Assembly: GCA_964536415.1 (NCBI GenBank)
Contig: CAZHXN010000007.1
Coordinates: 1-64,000, forward strand
Direction of reading: 5' to 3'
Length of the DNA stretch: 64,000 nucleotides
Source of the DNA: Trichothermofontia sp964536415
Lineage (GTDB): Bacteria > Cyanobacteriota > Cyanobacteriia > B231
Below, piece by piece: positions 1 to 8,532 of the stretch (within the stretch, counting starts at the first letter, position 1; the number at the start of each line of letters is the position of its first letter). Both the position numbers and the translations under genes were made by a program. The notes beneath the pieces are model-generated. The model was not told the DNA's origin and searched no databases. It was given only the letters and a program-made list of their open reading frames with translations.

Positions 1-1
1 A

Positions 2-55
2 TTTTAGTTCTTTAATTTGTCGCTTTTTGCACTGTTACACCAAAATCTCAGGAGA
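2..55. repeat. 54-bp repeat, copy 1 (inverted relative to 18301-18354)
   Basis: Positions 2-55 are the exact reverse complement of 18301-18354, with no mismatch over 54 bases. The identity stops at 55/56 on one side; the other side meets the window edge. It contains the core AATTTGTCGC, which resembles the GACAAATTA-type motifs found in the ends of cyanobacterial Tn7-like and other DDE transposons. That resemblance is from memory and is an inference. No transposase is visible nearby. Confidence 0.85.
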
Positions 56-603
56 TCCGTAAATATCTAAAAAAATATCTAAAAATGACATATTTTTCAT
101 ATTTTGGAGACTTTGATTGATTAGGTGGGAGCAGTTGAACCGCCCCAACCGACGAGATTGTACTGGTTGTCAGCGCGAGGTTTGTGTTTTTCGCAACACC
201 CTTTTGCAAATCAACTCTAAATACCTACCTTCGGAAATAGGTTTTGTCTAAAATGACACGAATATAATCCTGAAGCGTAGAAATTTTTGCATTAAAAATT
301 CCTATCCCCGCAATAGCCTTTATCTCAATCATAGATCAGCCCAGGATTGAAAGATAGCGATATAATAGGGCTAGCCTTGGACCTAGAACAGGAGTCTGCC
401 GTGATTTAGTCTGCTGTGGTTTGCTGTGGTTTATAGACGCCTAGTAATCGGAGCCTAGCTAGCCGCTATCTACCCTTGCTTCCCGCCCTTACTTCCCGAT
501 CGATGCATCAGCTGTTGTCAGTACTCTAGGGTGTTTGGCAATTCGGTTTCCCTAGCCTGCTGCCTACCCCCAACCCATCCTGCGTACCCCCCCTACGCAC
601 CTG
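56..603. other. Non-coding leader region upstream of the response regulator
   Basis: No gene is supported here. The first part (56-310) is clearly more AT-rich than the rest of the window. A perfect -10-like hexamer TATAAT lies at 361-366, without a convincing -35 box at normal spacing. A short direct repeat (TGCTGTGGTTT-like, twice) lies around 411-433. The region may hold the promoter of the response regulator gene, but this is weakly supported. Confidence 0.4.
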
Positions 604-2763
604 ATGAAAATCCTCGTGATCGAAGATGATGAGCAAATTGCTGCCGTCCTGTCAGAGATGCTGACGGGTCATCACTACCTGGTTGAACATGCGACAGATG
701 GCAAAACGGGTCTAGATTTAGCCCAAGCCTTTACCTACGATCTAATTGTGCTTGATCTCTCCATCCCCTATTTAGATGGCTTAACGGTTTGTCGCAAGTT
801 GCGGAAACAGGGGCGGTTAACGCCAATCCTTGTCCTCACGGCAAGAGACTCGGAGCTTGACAAGGCCCAAGGGCTGGATGCGGGGGCTGATGATTATGTT
901 TGCAAGCCGTTTAATGCCCTGGAATTGCTGGCTCGCATCCGTGCCTTGATCCGGCGCAGCCAAGCCATGCCCACCCCCTCCCTGACCTGGGGGCAATTAG
1001 TCATGCATCCCCTCCGGGGGGAAGTAACCTACGCCGATCGGCCCTTGGCCCTGACCCCCAAAGAATTTGCGCTGCTAGAGTTGTTCCTACGCAATCCGCA
1101 GCGGATCTTCAGTCGCAGTGCCATTCTGGATCAACTCTGGTCCTATGACAATCCGCCGTCGGAGTCAGCCGTCACGATGCATATCAAGGACCTGCGGCAG
1201 AAACTCAAGGCGGCAGGGTTAACCGCAGAAATGATTGAAACCATTTACGGCATGGGCTATCGGTTAAAAACGGCTCCTAGCCCCTCTCCCCTAACGGAGC
1301 TGTCATCGCTACCGACAACCCCAGCGGATGGCTCACCGGCCCAGGCCACTCAGGAGAACGTAACTCAACTAAATGGGGACAACCGTCTTTCGGACGGTCC
1401 ACAATCGCACGGAGATACCCCGCTGGCGCAGGCACCGTCAGGGGATGCCCCCCTCAAGCACTCAGTTCGCTCACATCTCCCCCCGGAGACCCTCCCCTCC
1501 CAGTCTTCCTCCCTCCCTGCCTTCGCTCACCTGATTCACCGTTTTCAACCCCACTTTATTCAGCAGATCACCTTTTTAATTGCTTTCGTCGAACACCAGT
1601 CCTGGTTGTTCAGCTATCCTCCCGCTTCCCCCCTCTGGCAACCCGTTAGGCAAGGTATCCATAAGCTGCTGGGTACGCTAGGAACCTTTGGCTATACCAC
1701 CGGTTCAGAGGTTGCCAAAGAGTTGGATCGGCTCCTGCGGCAAGAAACCACGTTCAGTGAGGCCCAACGGGGTCAAGTTAAAGACCTCCTGACCCGCCTA
1801 AAGCAAGCACTTGAGGTACCGCTAGCCCCCGCGCCCAGTCCCCTGTCGCCATTGCCAACGGCGGTAGGTCAGCCCAAACGGGTGTTGATGATCATCGATC
1901 GCGATCACGCCCTATTGGACACCATCCAGGCCCTTGTCCCCACTGGGCAAATCAGCCTCACGATCGCTGAGAGCCTAGCCCAAGTTCGGCAAATCCTCCC
2001 CCAAGTGATGCCCGATCTGGTCTTGTTAGACCTTGCCCTCCCGCCCAATACGGGGACGCATCCCAGCGATTCCTGGCAACTGCTCCAGGTGCTAGTCCGC
2101 CAGGACCCCGTACGGCCCATTATTGTTCTCAGTCAGGGAGATAGCTTAGAAGAGCGGGTGGCGGTGGCCCGTATTGGGGGAAGTCGCTGTTTGCCGCGAT
2201 CGACGGCGATCGAGCACATTGTGCAAACTCTACTTGAAGTCCTATCTCAGACTCACCGGACAGCAAAGATTATGGCCGTCGATGACGATCGCGTCCTCTT
2301 GGCCAGCTTAACGAGTCTCCTGGAGCCGTGGGGCTTGCAGGTGACACCCCTGTCGGACCCCCATCAATTCTGGCAGGTTTTGCCCCAGGTCACCCCAGAT
2401 CTCTTAATCCTGGATCTAGAGATGCCGACCTTCAGTGGGATTGATCTCTGCCAGGTGGTGCGGCAAGCTCCGCTCTGGACCCATCTGCCCATTCTCATCT
2501 TGACATCCCACACAGATACCCAGACGATTCAGCGCGTGTTTGCGGCTGGGGCAGATGATTTTGTGGGTAAACCGGTGGCGGGGCCAGAATTAGTCACCCG
2601 GATTCTGAATCGTTTAGAACGGGCCTACCGACAGCCGCCACCACCGCTAAAGCCCTCCCATCTTGAGGCCACAACGTCCATCGGACGGATCACCGCTGAT
2701 CCCTGGGGCAGTGGCTCATCCCTCCCCCGATCGCTCAGTCTCGAAGGCTCTAACCATGTGTGA
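604..2763 (+). CDS. Multi-domain response regulator (REC - OmpR-type DNA binding - Hpt - REC - REC)
   Basis: A 719-residue cytoplasmic signalling protein. Residues 1-118 form a canonical receiver domain (acidic IEDDE, phospho-acceptor in VLDLSIPYLDG, CKPF lysine). Residues 125-222 form a winged-helix output domain of the OmpR type, ending in the usual GMGYRL. A proline- and serine-rich linker follows. Around 305-405 lies an Hpt-like helical domain with the phospho-transfer motif HKLLGTLGTFGY, His353. Two further receivers lie at about 427-545 and 557-680. The second has the phospho-acceptor aspartate (LLDLALPP), but the conserved lysine is replaced (CLPRS). The third is canonical (VDDD, ILDLEMP, GKP). 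It therefore joins a transcription factor to an internal phosphorelay module. No kinase gene is adjacent, so the partner is unknown. The start ATG at 604 begins directly with the receiver fold. Confidence 0.9.
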   Translation: MKILVIEDDEQIAAVLSEMLTGHHYLVEHATDGKTGLDLAQAFTYDLIVLDLSIPYLDGLTVCRKLRKQGRLTPILVLTARDSELDKAQGLDAGADDYVCKPFNALELLARIRALIRRSQAMPTPSLTWGQLVMHPLRGEVTYADRPLALTPKEFALLELFLRNPQRIFSRSAILDQLWSYDNPPSESAVTMHIKDLRQKLKAAGLTAEMIETIYGMGYRLKTAPSPSPLTELSSLPTTPADGSPAQATQENVTQLNGDNRLSDGPQSHGDTPLAQAPSGDAPLKHSVRSHLPPETLPSQSSSLPAFAHLIHRFQPHFIQQITFLIAFVEHQSWLFSYPPASPLWQPVRQGIHKLLGTLGTFGYTTGSEVAKELDRLLRQETTFSEAQRGQVKDLLTRLKQALEVPLAPAPSPLSPLPTAVGQPKRVLMIIDRDHALLDTIQALVPTGQISLTIAESLAQVRQILPQVMPDLVLLDLALPPNTGTHPSDSWQLLQVLVRQDPVRPIIVLSQGDSLEERVAVARIGGSRCLPRSTAIEHIVQTLLEVLSQTHRTAKIMAVDDDRVLLASLTSLLEPWGLQVTPLSDPHQFWQVLPQVTPDLLILDLEMPTFSGIDLCQVVRQAPLWTHLPILILTSHTDTQTIQRVFAAGADDFVGKPVAGPELVTRILNRLERAYRQPPPPLKPSHLEATTSIGRITADPWGSGSSLPRSLSLEGSNHV

Positions 2764-2792
2764 CTAGGGGGCTTAACCGGACTTAACCGGGC

Positions 2793-3569
2793 TTAACCCG
2801 TTGTTCCCTCGGCCCTGGCGGCGTCTTCGCCCACCGCCTTAATCACTTCAATGCCGTTCTCTTCCAGAACGACGACTGGCCCTGGGAACTGGGTGGCATC
2901 AATCCGCTTCACTAACACCCGGCCATTCGCGACCCGTTGCCCCGCCATCACATAACGGCTCGTGGCTTCGTTGGGAGCCTGGATAATTGCACGGGGCACA
3001 TTCCCCACTTGCACAACCCCCGTCACCTCAACGGCTCTAGCCAGGTCCGGTTGGGGAGCTGGTGGGGCCGTGGGGACGGTACCCATGCCACCGGGGCCAG
3101 TTCCACCCCTCGGAGAACCCGGCGTGCCTGGAACGGGGAAGGGGGGAGGCATTGGAGCAGTTGCGCCCGGTGTGCCTGGGGCACCCGTTCCACCATTAGG
3201 CGACGGGGGAACAGGTCCCATTGGTTCGGGTGGTGGCGGCGGCTGGGTGACCGAGACACGAATGCCAACGGTTTGAGTGCTGGCAAAGGGATCAGTGCGT
3301 CCTGCTCGAATCTGCTTAAGCCGCTCGACTGGGTCCACCATCGACACTAACCCCTTAATAGCTGGGCCAGTGGCAGCGACGACGGGTTCCTCAAAGGGAG
3401 CACTACCCGTGGGAGCAGGAACAGCGGGAGCGGGGGTAGGCGCGGCTGGGGATGGGCTTGGGCTAGCCGTTGCAGTCTCTGCGGGGATTTCCTCGACCGG
3501 TGTACAGGCAGTGGTAGTGACCAGGGCTAAGGTGCCGAGCAGTCCCATAACAACACGGTGTGAACGCAT
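2793..3569 (-). CDS. Proline-rich lipoprotein with a PilP-like C-terminal domain
   Basis: A 258-residue predicted lipoprotein. The start at 3569 is preferred over 3629 because it is preceded by GGGAGAAGAG and opens directly into a signal peptide with the lipobox-like LVTTTACTP. The middle (about 30-165) is low-complexity Pro/Gly/Ala/Thr sequence. It includes the segment GRTDPFA, a position where PilP-type type IV pilus lipoproteins carry a similar GRxDPF motif. The C-terminal 75 residues (VTGVVQVGNVPRAII, YVMAGQRVANGRVLVKRI, VVVLEENGIEVIK) read like the small beta domain of PilP, which links inner-membrane pilus proteins to the secretin. That assignment is by pattern only. The neighbour is sigF, a sigma factor known in Synechocystis to control pilin expression and motility, which fits. 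It could also be an unrelated cell-envelope protein. Confidence 0.6.
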   Translation of the reverse strand: MRSHRVVMGLLGTLALVTTTACTPVEEIPAETATASPSPSPAAPTPAPAVPAPTGSAPFEEPVVAATGPAIKGLVSMVDPVERLKQIRAGRTDPFASTQTVGIRVSVTQPPPPPEPMGPVPPSPNGGTGAPGTPGATAPMPPPFPVPGTPGSPRGGTGPGGMGTVPTAPPAPQPDLARAVEVTGVVQVGNVPRAIIQAPNEATSRYVMAGQRVANGRVLVKRIDATQFPGPVVVLEENGIEVIKAVGEDAARAEGTTG

Positions 3570-3739
3570 ACCCACTCTTCTCCCAAGTGAAACGTCTAGA
3601 ATGGCTTTGACAACCCCCCGCCCATTCATCGATCGGTCTCCCTCAGCTTAGTTTCTCTCAAGCTAAGGGACTAGCGCTAGACTCTTGACAGGTTGTAAAA
3701 ACCAGTTACTATATACGATTCTAGTCTGGGAGATGAGGG

Positions 3740-4516
3740 TTAGTCATCTGCTCCCTTCATAATTTTCTTCAGCGCCTCCAGCCCCCGCTTCACATGGCGT
3801 GACACGGTAACCGAACTGACTCCCAACCGTTCCGCCGTTTCCTTCTGGGTCAGGTCATGGAGAAAGACAAATTCCAGCACATCACGGGTGCGTTCCTCCA
3901 CCTTTGCCAGGGCTTGCTGAAGGCGAATCCGGTCCTCCTGGGCCAGTTGGAAACTTCGGCAACGGTTATCGGGGATAAGGTCGCCCAGGGAGGTGGTCCC
4001 CTCCACTTCGTCTCGCACCGGGGCATCCAGGCTGAGCAGAGCACGGTTTTGGTGTGCCAGTTTGATCTCCTGCCACTCGGTAAGCGGAATTTCGAGGGCC
4101 TCCGCAATTTCCGCATCAGTCGGCTGGCGTCCGAGTTCCTGTTGGAGGGCTTGGGTTACCCAGACGGCTTGGCGTTGGAGGGCTACCCAGCGCCGGGGAA
4201 TACGCATCGGCGCTCCCTTGTCCCGCAGGTAGTGTTGAATTTCGCCCCGGATGTAGGGAATGGCAAAGGAGCTAAAGGCGTGGCCCCGTGCCATATCAAA
4301 GCGCTCGATCGCCCGCATCAAGCCAATACAGCCTACCTGCACCAGATCTTCGTAGCTTTCGGTACATTGGTTGAGCCAGTGATGCGCCTCCCGTCGCACT
4401 AACCCGTAGTTGAGGTGGGTTAAGCGATTCCGCAACTCAGGCGAGGGGGACAGTTGGTACTCGCGCAATAATTGCAGGGTCTCGTTCTTGAGATCGGTTG
4501 TAACGGCACTAGGCAT
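3740..4516 (-). CDS. sigF: Group 3 RNA polymerase sigma factor, SigF type
   Basis: A 258-residue sigma-70 family protein of the small alternative class. Region 2 is seen in NRLTHLNYGLVRREAHHW and YEDLVQVGCIGLMRAIERFD. Region 3 follows at PMRIPRRWVALQRQ. Region 4 has a helix-turn-helix at LTQKETAERLGVSSVTVSRH. It lacks region 1.1, as expected for group 3. The ATG at 4516 is chosen because the upstream alternative at 4537 would be TTG. In Synechocystis, SigF is needed for pilA transcription and phototactic motility. The PilP-like lipoprotein gene starts about 170 bases downstream on the same strand, after a gap of that length. The sigF symbol rests on similarity to the SigF branch rather than SigG-SigJ and is likely but not proven. 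Confidence 0.85.
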   Translation of the reverse strand: MPSAVTTDLKNETLQLLREYQLSPSPELRNRLTHLNYGLVRREAHHWLNQCTESYEDLVQVGCIGLMRAIERFDMARGHAFSSFAIPYIRGEIQHYLRDKGAPMRIPRRWVALQRQAVWVTQALQQELGRQPTDAEIAEALEIPLTEWQEIKLAHQNRALLSLDAPVRDEVEGTTSLGDLIPDNRCRSFQLAQEDRIRLQQALAKVEERTRDVLEFVFLHDLTQKETAERLGVSSVTVSRHVKRGLEALKKIMKGADD

Positions 4517-5050
4517 GGCAAACCCCAGAATTCCCAATTCTAACGACTAACTAAGTGGCCCCTTGATCGGCATGAACCTGTTCTCTATCATGCATGAACC
4601 CATGTACGAACGTCTGCGATCGAAGCGGCAAATCTGTTGCACCCTGCTGAGAGCGGTTACTGGCGGTTACTGGGCGATCGCGGCTCTGTTGCGACCCTAG
4701 GGAGACCGGGCAGCCACAATGGGCGTTGCGTGCACACACATAGCTTGGGCGACTCAGACGGTTTGACACCGCTTCTACTCCCGACTCGGCGATCGCCCCC
4801 CTGATCGCTCCTCCGATTGCCCCCACCGTGCTCTGGCTGATCCCTGATTGAATCTTGGCATTACCTGGATACCCTGCTTAGTAACTCGACTCGGCTAGCT
4901 AAGCGAGATATTTACGTAATCTCCATTATAGATTAGACAGATTTTGTAATGAACCTCAACAGCGTTTTCACGGAAGTTCATACCAGGCAGGTGGAGCAGG
5001 GCAAATCGGCAGAGGCAGGGGGGAGGGCAGATCGGGCCGCCCGATTGGAA
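4517..5050. other. Non-coding region between sigF and the phosphoribosyltransferase gene
   Basis: About 530 bases without a credible gene. A short duplicated motif GGCGGTTACTGG lies around 4658-4673, next to a HIP1 site. An AT-rich stretch lies around 4905-4945, and the sigF promoter may lie somewhere in this gap. The possible reading frames here have no recognisable protein features. Confidence 0.5.
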
Positions 5051-5581
5051 CTAGGTGATGCGATCGCTGGGCGGGTCCAGCAGTGTTGCCAATTCAGCAA
5101 CACTGAGGGTTTCATAGGGTTCAAAGGGCTGGTGAATCCAGGGGTTATCGGCAAAGTCCTGGACATAGTAATCAGGCTTGATGACGGAGCAATGCTTGTA
5201 CCACAGGACAGCCGTTCGCATCTCGTCGATGTAAAAGCCATACTGGCGATCGAGCCACACCAGGGTTTTTTGTAACGTGATCCCGGAATCGACCAGATCA
5301 TCCACGACTAACACCCGGCTGCCCAGATTGGCCGTGGTCATGGTCAAATCACGACCAAAGGTAATAGACCCCCGCACCTGGTTATTCGGCCCCCCGTAGG
5401 AAGCGGTTGCCAAAATTGCCAGGGGTTGCCGGAACAGTCGGGAGAGGATATCGCCTACCCGCAGGCCCCCCTTGGCCAAACACACGATTTGGTTAAATTC
5501 CCATTGGGACTGGTGAATCTGGATCGCCAGGGCTTCGATCGTGCGGTAGTAATCCGACCAGGAGACGTAGAAATCTGACAT
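5051..5581 (-). CDS. Phosphoribosyltransferase family protein (Gpt/hypoxanthine PRT-like)
   Basis: A 176-residue type I phosphoribosyltransferase. The PRPP-binding signature is VLVVDDLVDSGITLQ at about residues 88-102. An upstream substrate/PRPP loop lies at CLAKGGLRVGDILSR. The C-terminal LWYKHCSVIKPDYYVQD resembles the purine-type segment in bacterial xanthine-guanine PRTs. It probably salvages a purine base with PRPP in the cytoplasm, but the base cannot be assigned from sequence. It starts with ATG at 5581 and diverges from the transporter gene at 5726 across 144 bases, which may hold both promoters. A regulatory, non-catalytic role cannot be excluded. Confidence 0.8.
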   Translation of the reverse strand: MSDFYVSWSDYYRTIEALAIQIHQSQWEFNQIVCLAKGGLRVGDILSRLFRQPLAILATASYGGPNNQVRGSITFGRDLTMTTANLGSRVLVVDDLVDSGITLQKTLVWLDRQYGFYIDEMRTAVLWYKHCSVIKPDYYVQDFADNPWIHQPFEPYETLSVAELATLLDPPSDRIT

Positions 5582-5725
5582 GACAGGGGAAAAAGTTAAC
5601 AGGGGACGGTTAACGGCAAGGGGGTCAAGGATAACCCGGTTTGGGAATGAGGATACCCTAGGGGACAGGGCAATCCCCGGTCTATGCTCTAAAGTTACGA
5701 TTGTTTCCTCACACGGTACGCCACC

Positions 5726-7129
5726 ATGCCTGAGCCTACAGCTGCTGACGCCACCCCACCCCCGTCTGAAAAACTCAGCCTCAGCACTAAACTGGCCTAT
5801 GGGGCTGGGGATCTGGGACCCGCGATTACGGCCAATATCCTCATTTTTTTCCTGTTCATCTTTCTGACGGACGTGGCGGGTCTCCCGGCGGGAGTGGCGG
5901 GCAGTATCCTGTTTATCGGCAATATCTGGGATGCCATCAATGACCCGATGGTGGGGGTGTTAACCGATCGCACCCGGACGCGCTGGGGCCGACGACGGCC
6001 CTGGATTCTCTTTGGAGCCATTCCCTTTGGGGTGACCTTCGTGGCCCAATGGATCGTGCCGTTTCCGGGGCAGACGGGATGGCTGACGGCCTACTATATT
6101 GCGATCGCCCTGCTGTTTAACACGTTCTACACGGCTGTTAATCTGCCCTACACCGCCCTGACCCCGGAACTGACCCAGGACTACGACGAGCGGACCAGCC
6201 TGAATAACTTTCGGTTTGCCTTCTCCATTAGTGGCAGTCTGCTGTCTGGGGTATTGCATCCCATCCTTCTCGATCGCTTTGCTGACAATCCGCCCCGCGG
6301 CTGGTTGCTGGCCAGTCTCATGTGGGCGGTGCTGGCGGTCATTCCCCTGTTCTGGTGTTTCTGGGGTACCCGCGAGCGGTATACCAGCGACAGCGAAACC
6401 CTGCCGATCCTGCACCAATTCCAGGTAGCCCTCCGCAATCGTCCCTATCTGTTCGTGGTGGGTATTTATCTCTTCTCCTGGTTGGCAGTCCAGGTAACCG
6501 CCAGCATTATTCCGGTCTACATTCGCTTTTGGATGGGGTTGCCCAACCGTTGGACCGCCCTGACCATCCTCGCCGTCCAGGGAACCGCCCTGATCATGTT
6601 ATTTGTCTGGAACCAGGTCAGCCGCCGCACGAGCAAGAAGCAGGTTTATGGCATGGGGATGGGCTGCTGGCTCCTGGCTCAGTTGGGGTTATTTGCCCTC
6701 CAGCCCGGTCAGACAGGGTTAATGCTGATGTTGGGCGTCTTAGCCGGTGTGGGGGTGTCCACGGCCTACCTCATTCCTTGGTCAATGGTGCCGGATGTGA
6801 TTGAACTGGATGAGCTGCAAACGGGCCAGCGGCGCGAAGGAATTTTCTACGGGTTAATTTCTCTGCTGCAAAAAATTGGACGGGGGCTGGGCCTGTTCCT
6901 AGTGGGACAGGCGTTGGAGTGGTCGGGCTACCAGGGCACTCTGGATGTACAACCCGACAGTGCCTTGCAGGCGATTCGGATCGCGATCGGTCCCCTCCCG
7001 GCGATATACCTGATCCTGGGCCTCATCCTGGCCTATTTTTATCCCCTGACCCGCGAGGTCCACGCCGAGATCCTGCTGAAGCTCCAGGAGCGCCGTCGGC
7101 AGGATGCTGCGCCGGAACTACCCCAATAA
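5726..7129 (+). CDS. MFS transporter of the GPH (glycoside-pentoside-hexuronide:cation symporter) family
   Basis: A 467-residue polytopic membrane protein with about 12 hydrophobic segments. The MelB/GPH hallmark is clear near the N-terminus: DAINDPMVGVLTDRTRTRWG followed by RRRPWILFG, the conserved cytoplasmic loop between helices 2 and 3. The NLPYTALTPELTQDYDER segment is also typical of the family. Family members import sugars or glycosides with Na+ or H+; the substrate here is not predictable. It is transcribed alone. The upstream neighbour is divergent, and the downstream gene surE follows after about 200 bases holding a 27-bp direct repeat. Confidence 0.88.
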   Translation: MPEPTAADATPPPSEKLSLSTKLAYGAGDLGPAITANILIFFLFIFLTDVAGLPAGVAGSILFIGNIWDAINDPMVGVLTDRTRTRWGRRRPWILFGAIPFGVTFVAQWIVPFPGQTGWLTAYYIAIALLFNTFYTAVNLPYTALTPELTQDYDERTSLNNFRFAFSISGSLLSGVLHPILLDRFADNPPRGWLLASLMWAVLAVIPLFWCFWGTRERYTSDSETLPILHQFQVALRNRPYLFVVGIYLFSWLAVQVTASIIPVYIRFWMGLPNRWTALTILAVQGTALIMLFVWNQVSRRTSKKQVYGMGMGCWLLAQLGLFALQPGQTGLMLMLGVLAGVGVSTAYLIPWSMVPDVIELDELQTGQRREGIFYGLISLLQKIGRGLGLFLVGQALEWSGYQGTLDVQPDSALQAIRIAIGPLPAIYLILGLILAYFYPLTREVHAEILLKLQERRRQDAAPELPQ

Positions 7130-7130
7130 C

Positions 7131-7230
7131 AGGCCATCACAGGCCAACCCCGTCTCCATAATCCCAACTGTAGCGATTTGAGCCTCGCCGTGAGATTAGG
7201 TTGAGGCCATCACAGGCCAACCTCGTCTCC
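7131..7230. repeat. 27-bp direct repeat pair
   Basis: The segments 7131-7157 and 7204-7230 are direct repeats of 27 bases differing at one position (C/T). They begin AGGCCATCACAGGCCAAC. The first starts at the 3' end of the transporter gene (2 bases after its stop codon). Each copy itself contains a short internal duplication of AGGCCA. The spacing between copies is 46 bases. No function is evident. Confidence 0.85.
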
Positions 7231-7333
7231 GTCACTCCAAGGGGACTGCGACTCAACCCGAATACCGCAAAATGTAAGACAGGGAGCACACCCGTCCCAC
7301 ATCGATCTCACTCAAGGGGGAAGCCAGACATCC

Positions 7334-8212
7334 ATGCGCTTGTTGATCAGTAACGACGATGGCATTTTTGCGACAGGTATTCGCGTCCTTGCCAATACCC
7401 TGGCCACCGCCGGACATGACGTGATGGTGGTTTGCCCCGATCGCGAACGATCGGCCACGGGCCACGGCCTCACCCTGCATAAACCCATCCGCGCCGAACA
7501 GATTGAATCTATTTTTCATCCGTCCGTTACCGCTTGGGCCTGTTCTGGTACCCCCTCTGATTGCGTGAAGCTGGCGATCGGTGCCCTGTGCGATCCCCGC
7601 CCGGATTTTGTGTTATCGGGCATTAACCACGGTGCCAACCTGGGCACGGATATTCTCTACTCGGGGACGGTTTCCGCCGCAATGGAAGGGGTGATCGAGG
7701 GGGATATCCCCAGCATTGCCCTCAGTTTGGCCAACTATCCCCACCCCGGCACAACGATCGGGGCACCGGAACCGACGGCAACAGCGCCGTTTCAGCCCGC
7801 CGCCGACTTTGCCCTGTCCCTCGTGCATTTCCTCCAGCAGCATCCCCTACCGGAAGCTATGCTGTTGAACGTTAACATTCCGGCTATTCCAGCGGACAAA
7901 ATTGCGGGGGTCACGATCGCACGCCAAGGTAAACGACGCTACCAAAACTTATTTGAAAAACGGCTTGATCCCAGGGGCAAAACCTATTACTGGCTGGCGG
8001 GTGAGATTATCGAAGAGCAGGAAATGGCATCGCAACAAGTCCCCCTGTTGGCGAATTTACCTATCGATGTGCGGGCGATCGCCAACCACTACATCACGAT
8101 CACGCCCCTGAGTCTCGATCTAACCCTGGTGAGCCAGTTTGAACGCTTACAGGCAGTGATGCCCCACTGGGGTGAAAAACTCCACTGGTTGCCCCCCCCC
8201 ACGGCCCCCTAG
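7334..8212 (+). CDS. surE: 5'/3'-nucleotidase SurE
   Basis: A 292-residue SurE-family phosphatase, which removes phosphate from nucleoside monophosphates and short polyphosphates with a divalent metal. The N-terminus MRLLISNDDGIFATGI carries the metal-binding Asp-Asp pair. Further family motifs are PDRERSATGHGLTLHKPI, the CSGTPSDCVKLA segment and LSGINHGANLGTDILYSGTV. It has the usual length plus a C-terminal extension of modest size. The ATG at 7334 is directly at the core domain start. It is followed by a 320-base non-coding gap. Confidence 0.95.
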   Translation: MRLLISNDDGIFATGIRVLANTLATAGHDVMVVCPDRERSATGHGLTLHKPIRAEQIESIFHPSVTAWACSGTPSDCVKLAIGALCDPRPDFVLSGINHGANLGTDILYSGTVSAAMEGVIEGDIPSIALSLANYPHPGTTIGAPEPTATAPFQPAADFALSLVHFLQQHPLPEAMLLNVNIPAIPADKIAGVTIARQGKRRYQNLFEKRLDPRGKTYYWLAGEIIEEQEMASQQVPLLANLPIDVRAIANHYITITPLSLDLTLVSQFERLQAVMPHWGEKLHWLPPPTAP

Positions 8213-8532
8213 CGATCGCGGGTTAAGCATCGGGAACCGTTGTTCCCACCCCTTAGCCAAAAATCTTCCTTTCCCGGATCTGCTCCTTGAAAATTGCTAT
8301 ATGATGGGAGCAAGATAATCAACTGGTGGGATATCCCACCCCCCAGACTGGCGATAGTTTGGAGGCGAGCATCTGCTAAGTTCCAATGAGTCCCGTAGAA
8401 TAGCTCCGGATTGCGATGAAAACCCCTGTAGTGGTTTTCATCGCTGTTAACTAATATCTGATCCGCAGGTTTGGCGCGTGAGGATAGGGTGAGCTTTGCT
8501 ACCAAGCCTGAGGAAATCCTGCAATAACACCC
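8213..8532. other. Non-coding gap with a perfect 12-bp hairpin
   Basis: No gene is supported. Positions 8413-8424 (GCGATGAAAACC) pair perfectly with 8433-8444 across an 8-base loop. No T-tract follows, so it is not a standard intrinsic terminator. It sits about 90 bases before the MBL hydrolase start and could be a 5'-leader structure or part of a small RNA. Confidence 0.6.

Noticed and set aside
361..366. TATAAT as a confident promoter for the response regulator
   Set aside because: No matching -35 box at 16-18 bases; retained only as a weak note in the leader region.
2937..3350. Open frames on the plus strand opposite the proline-rich lipoprotein
   Set aside because: They mirror the GC-rich Pro/Gly repeats of the real gene on the other strand.
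4551..4826. 91-codon open frame on the minus strand upstream of sigF
   Set aside because: No recognisable motif, repeated low-complexity stretches and no ribosome-binding site; fits the sigF promoter region better.
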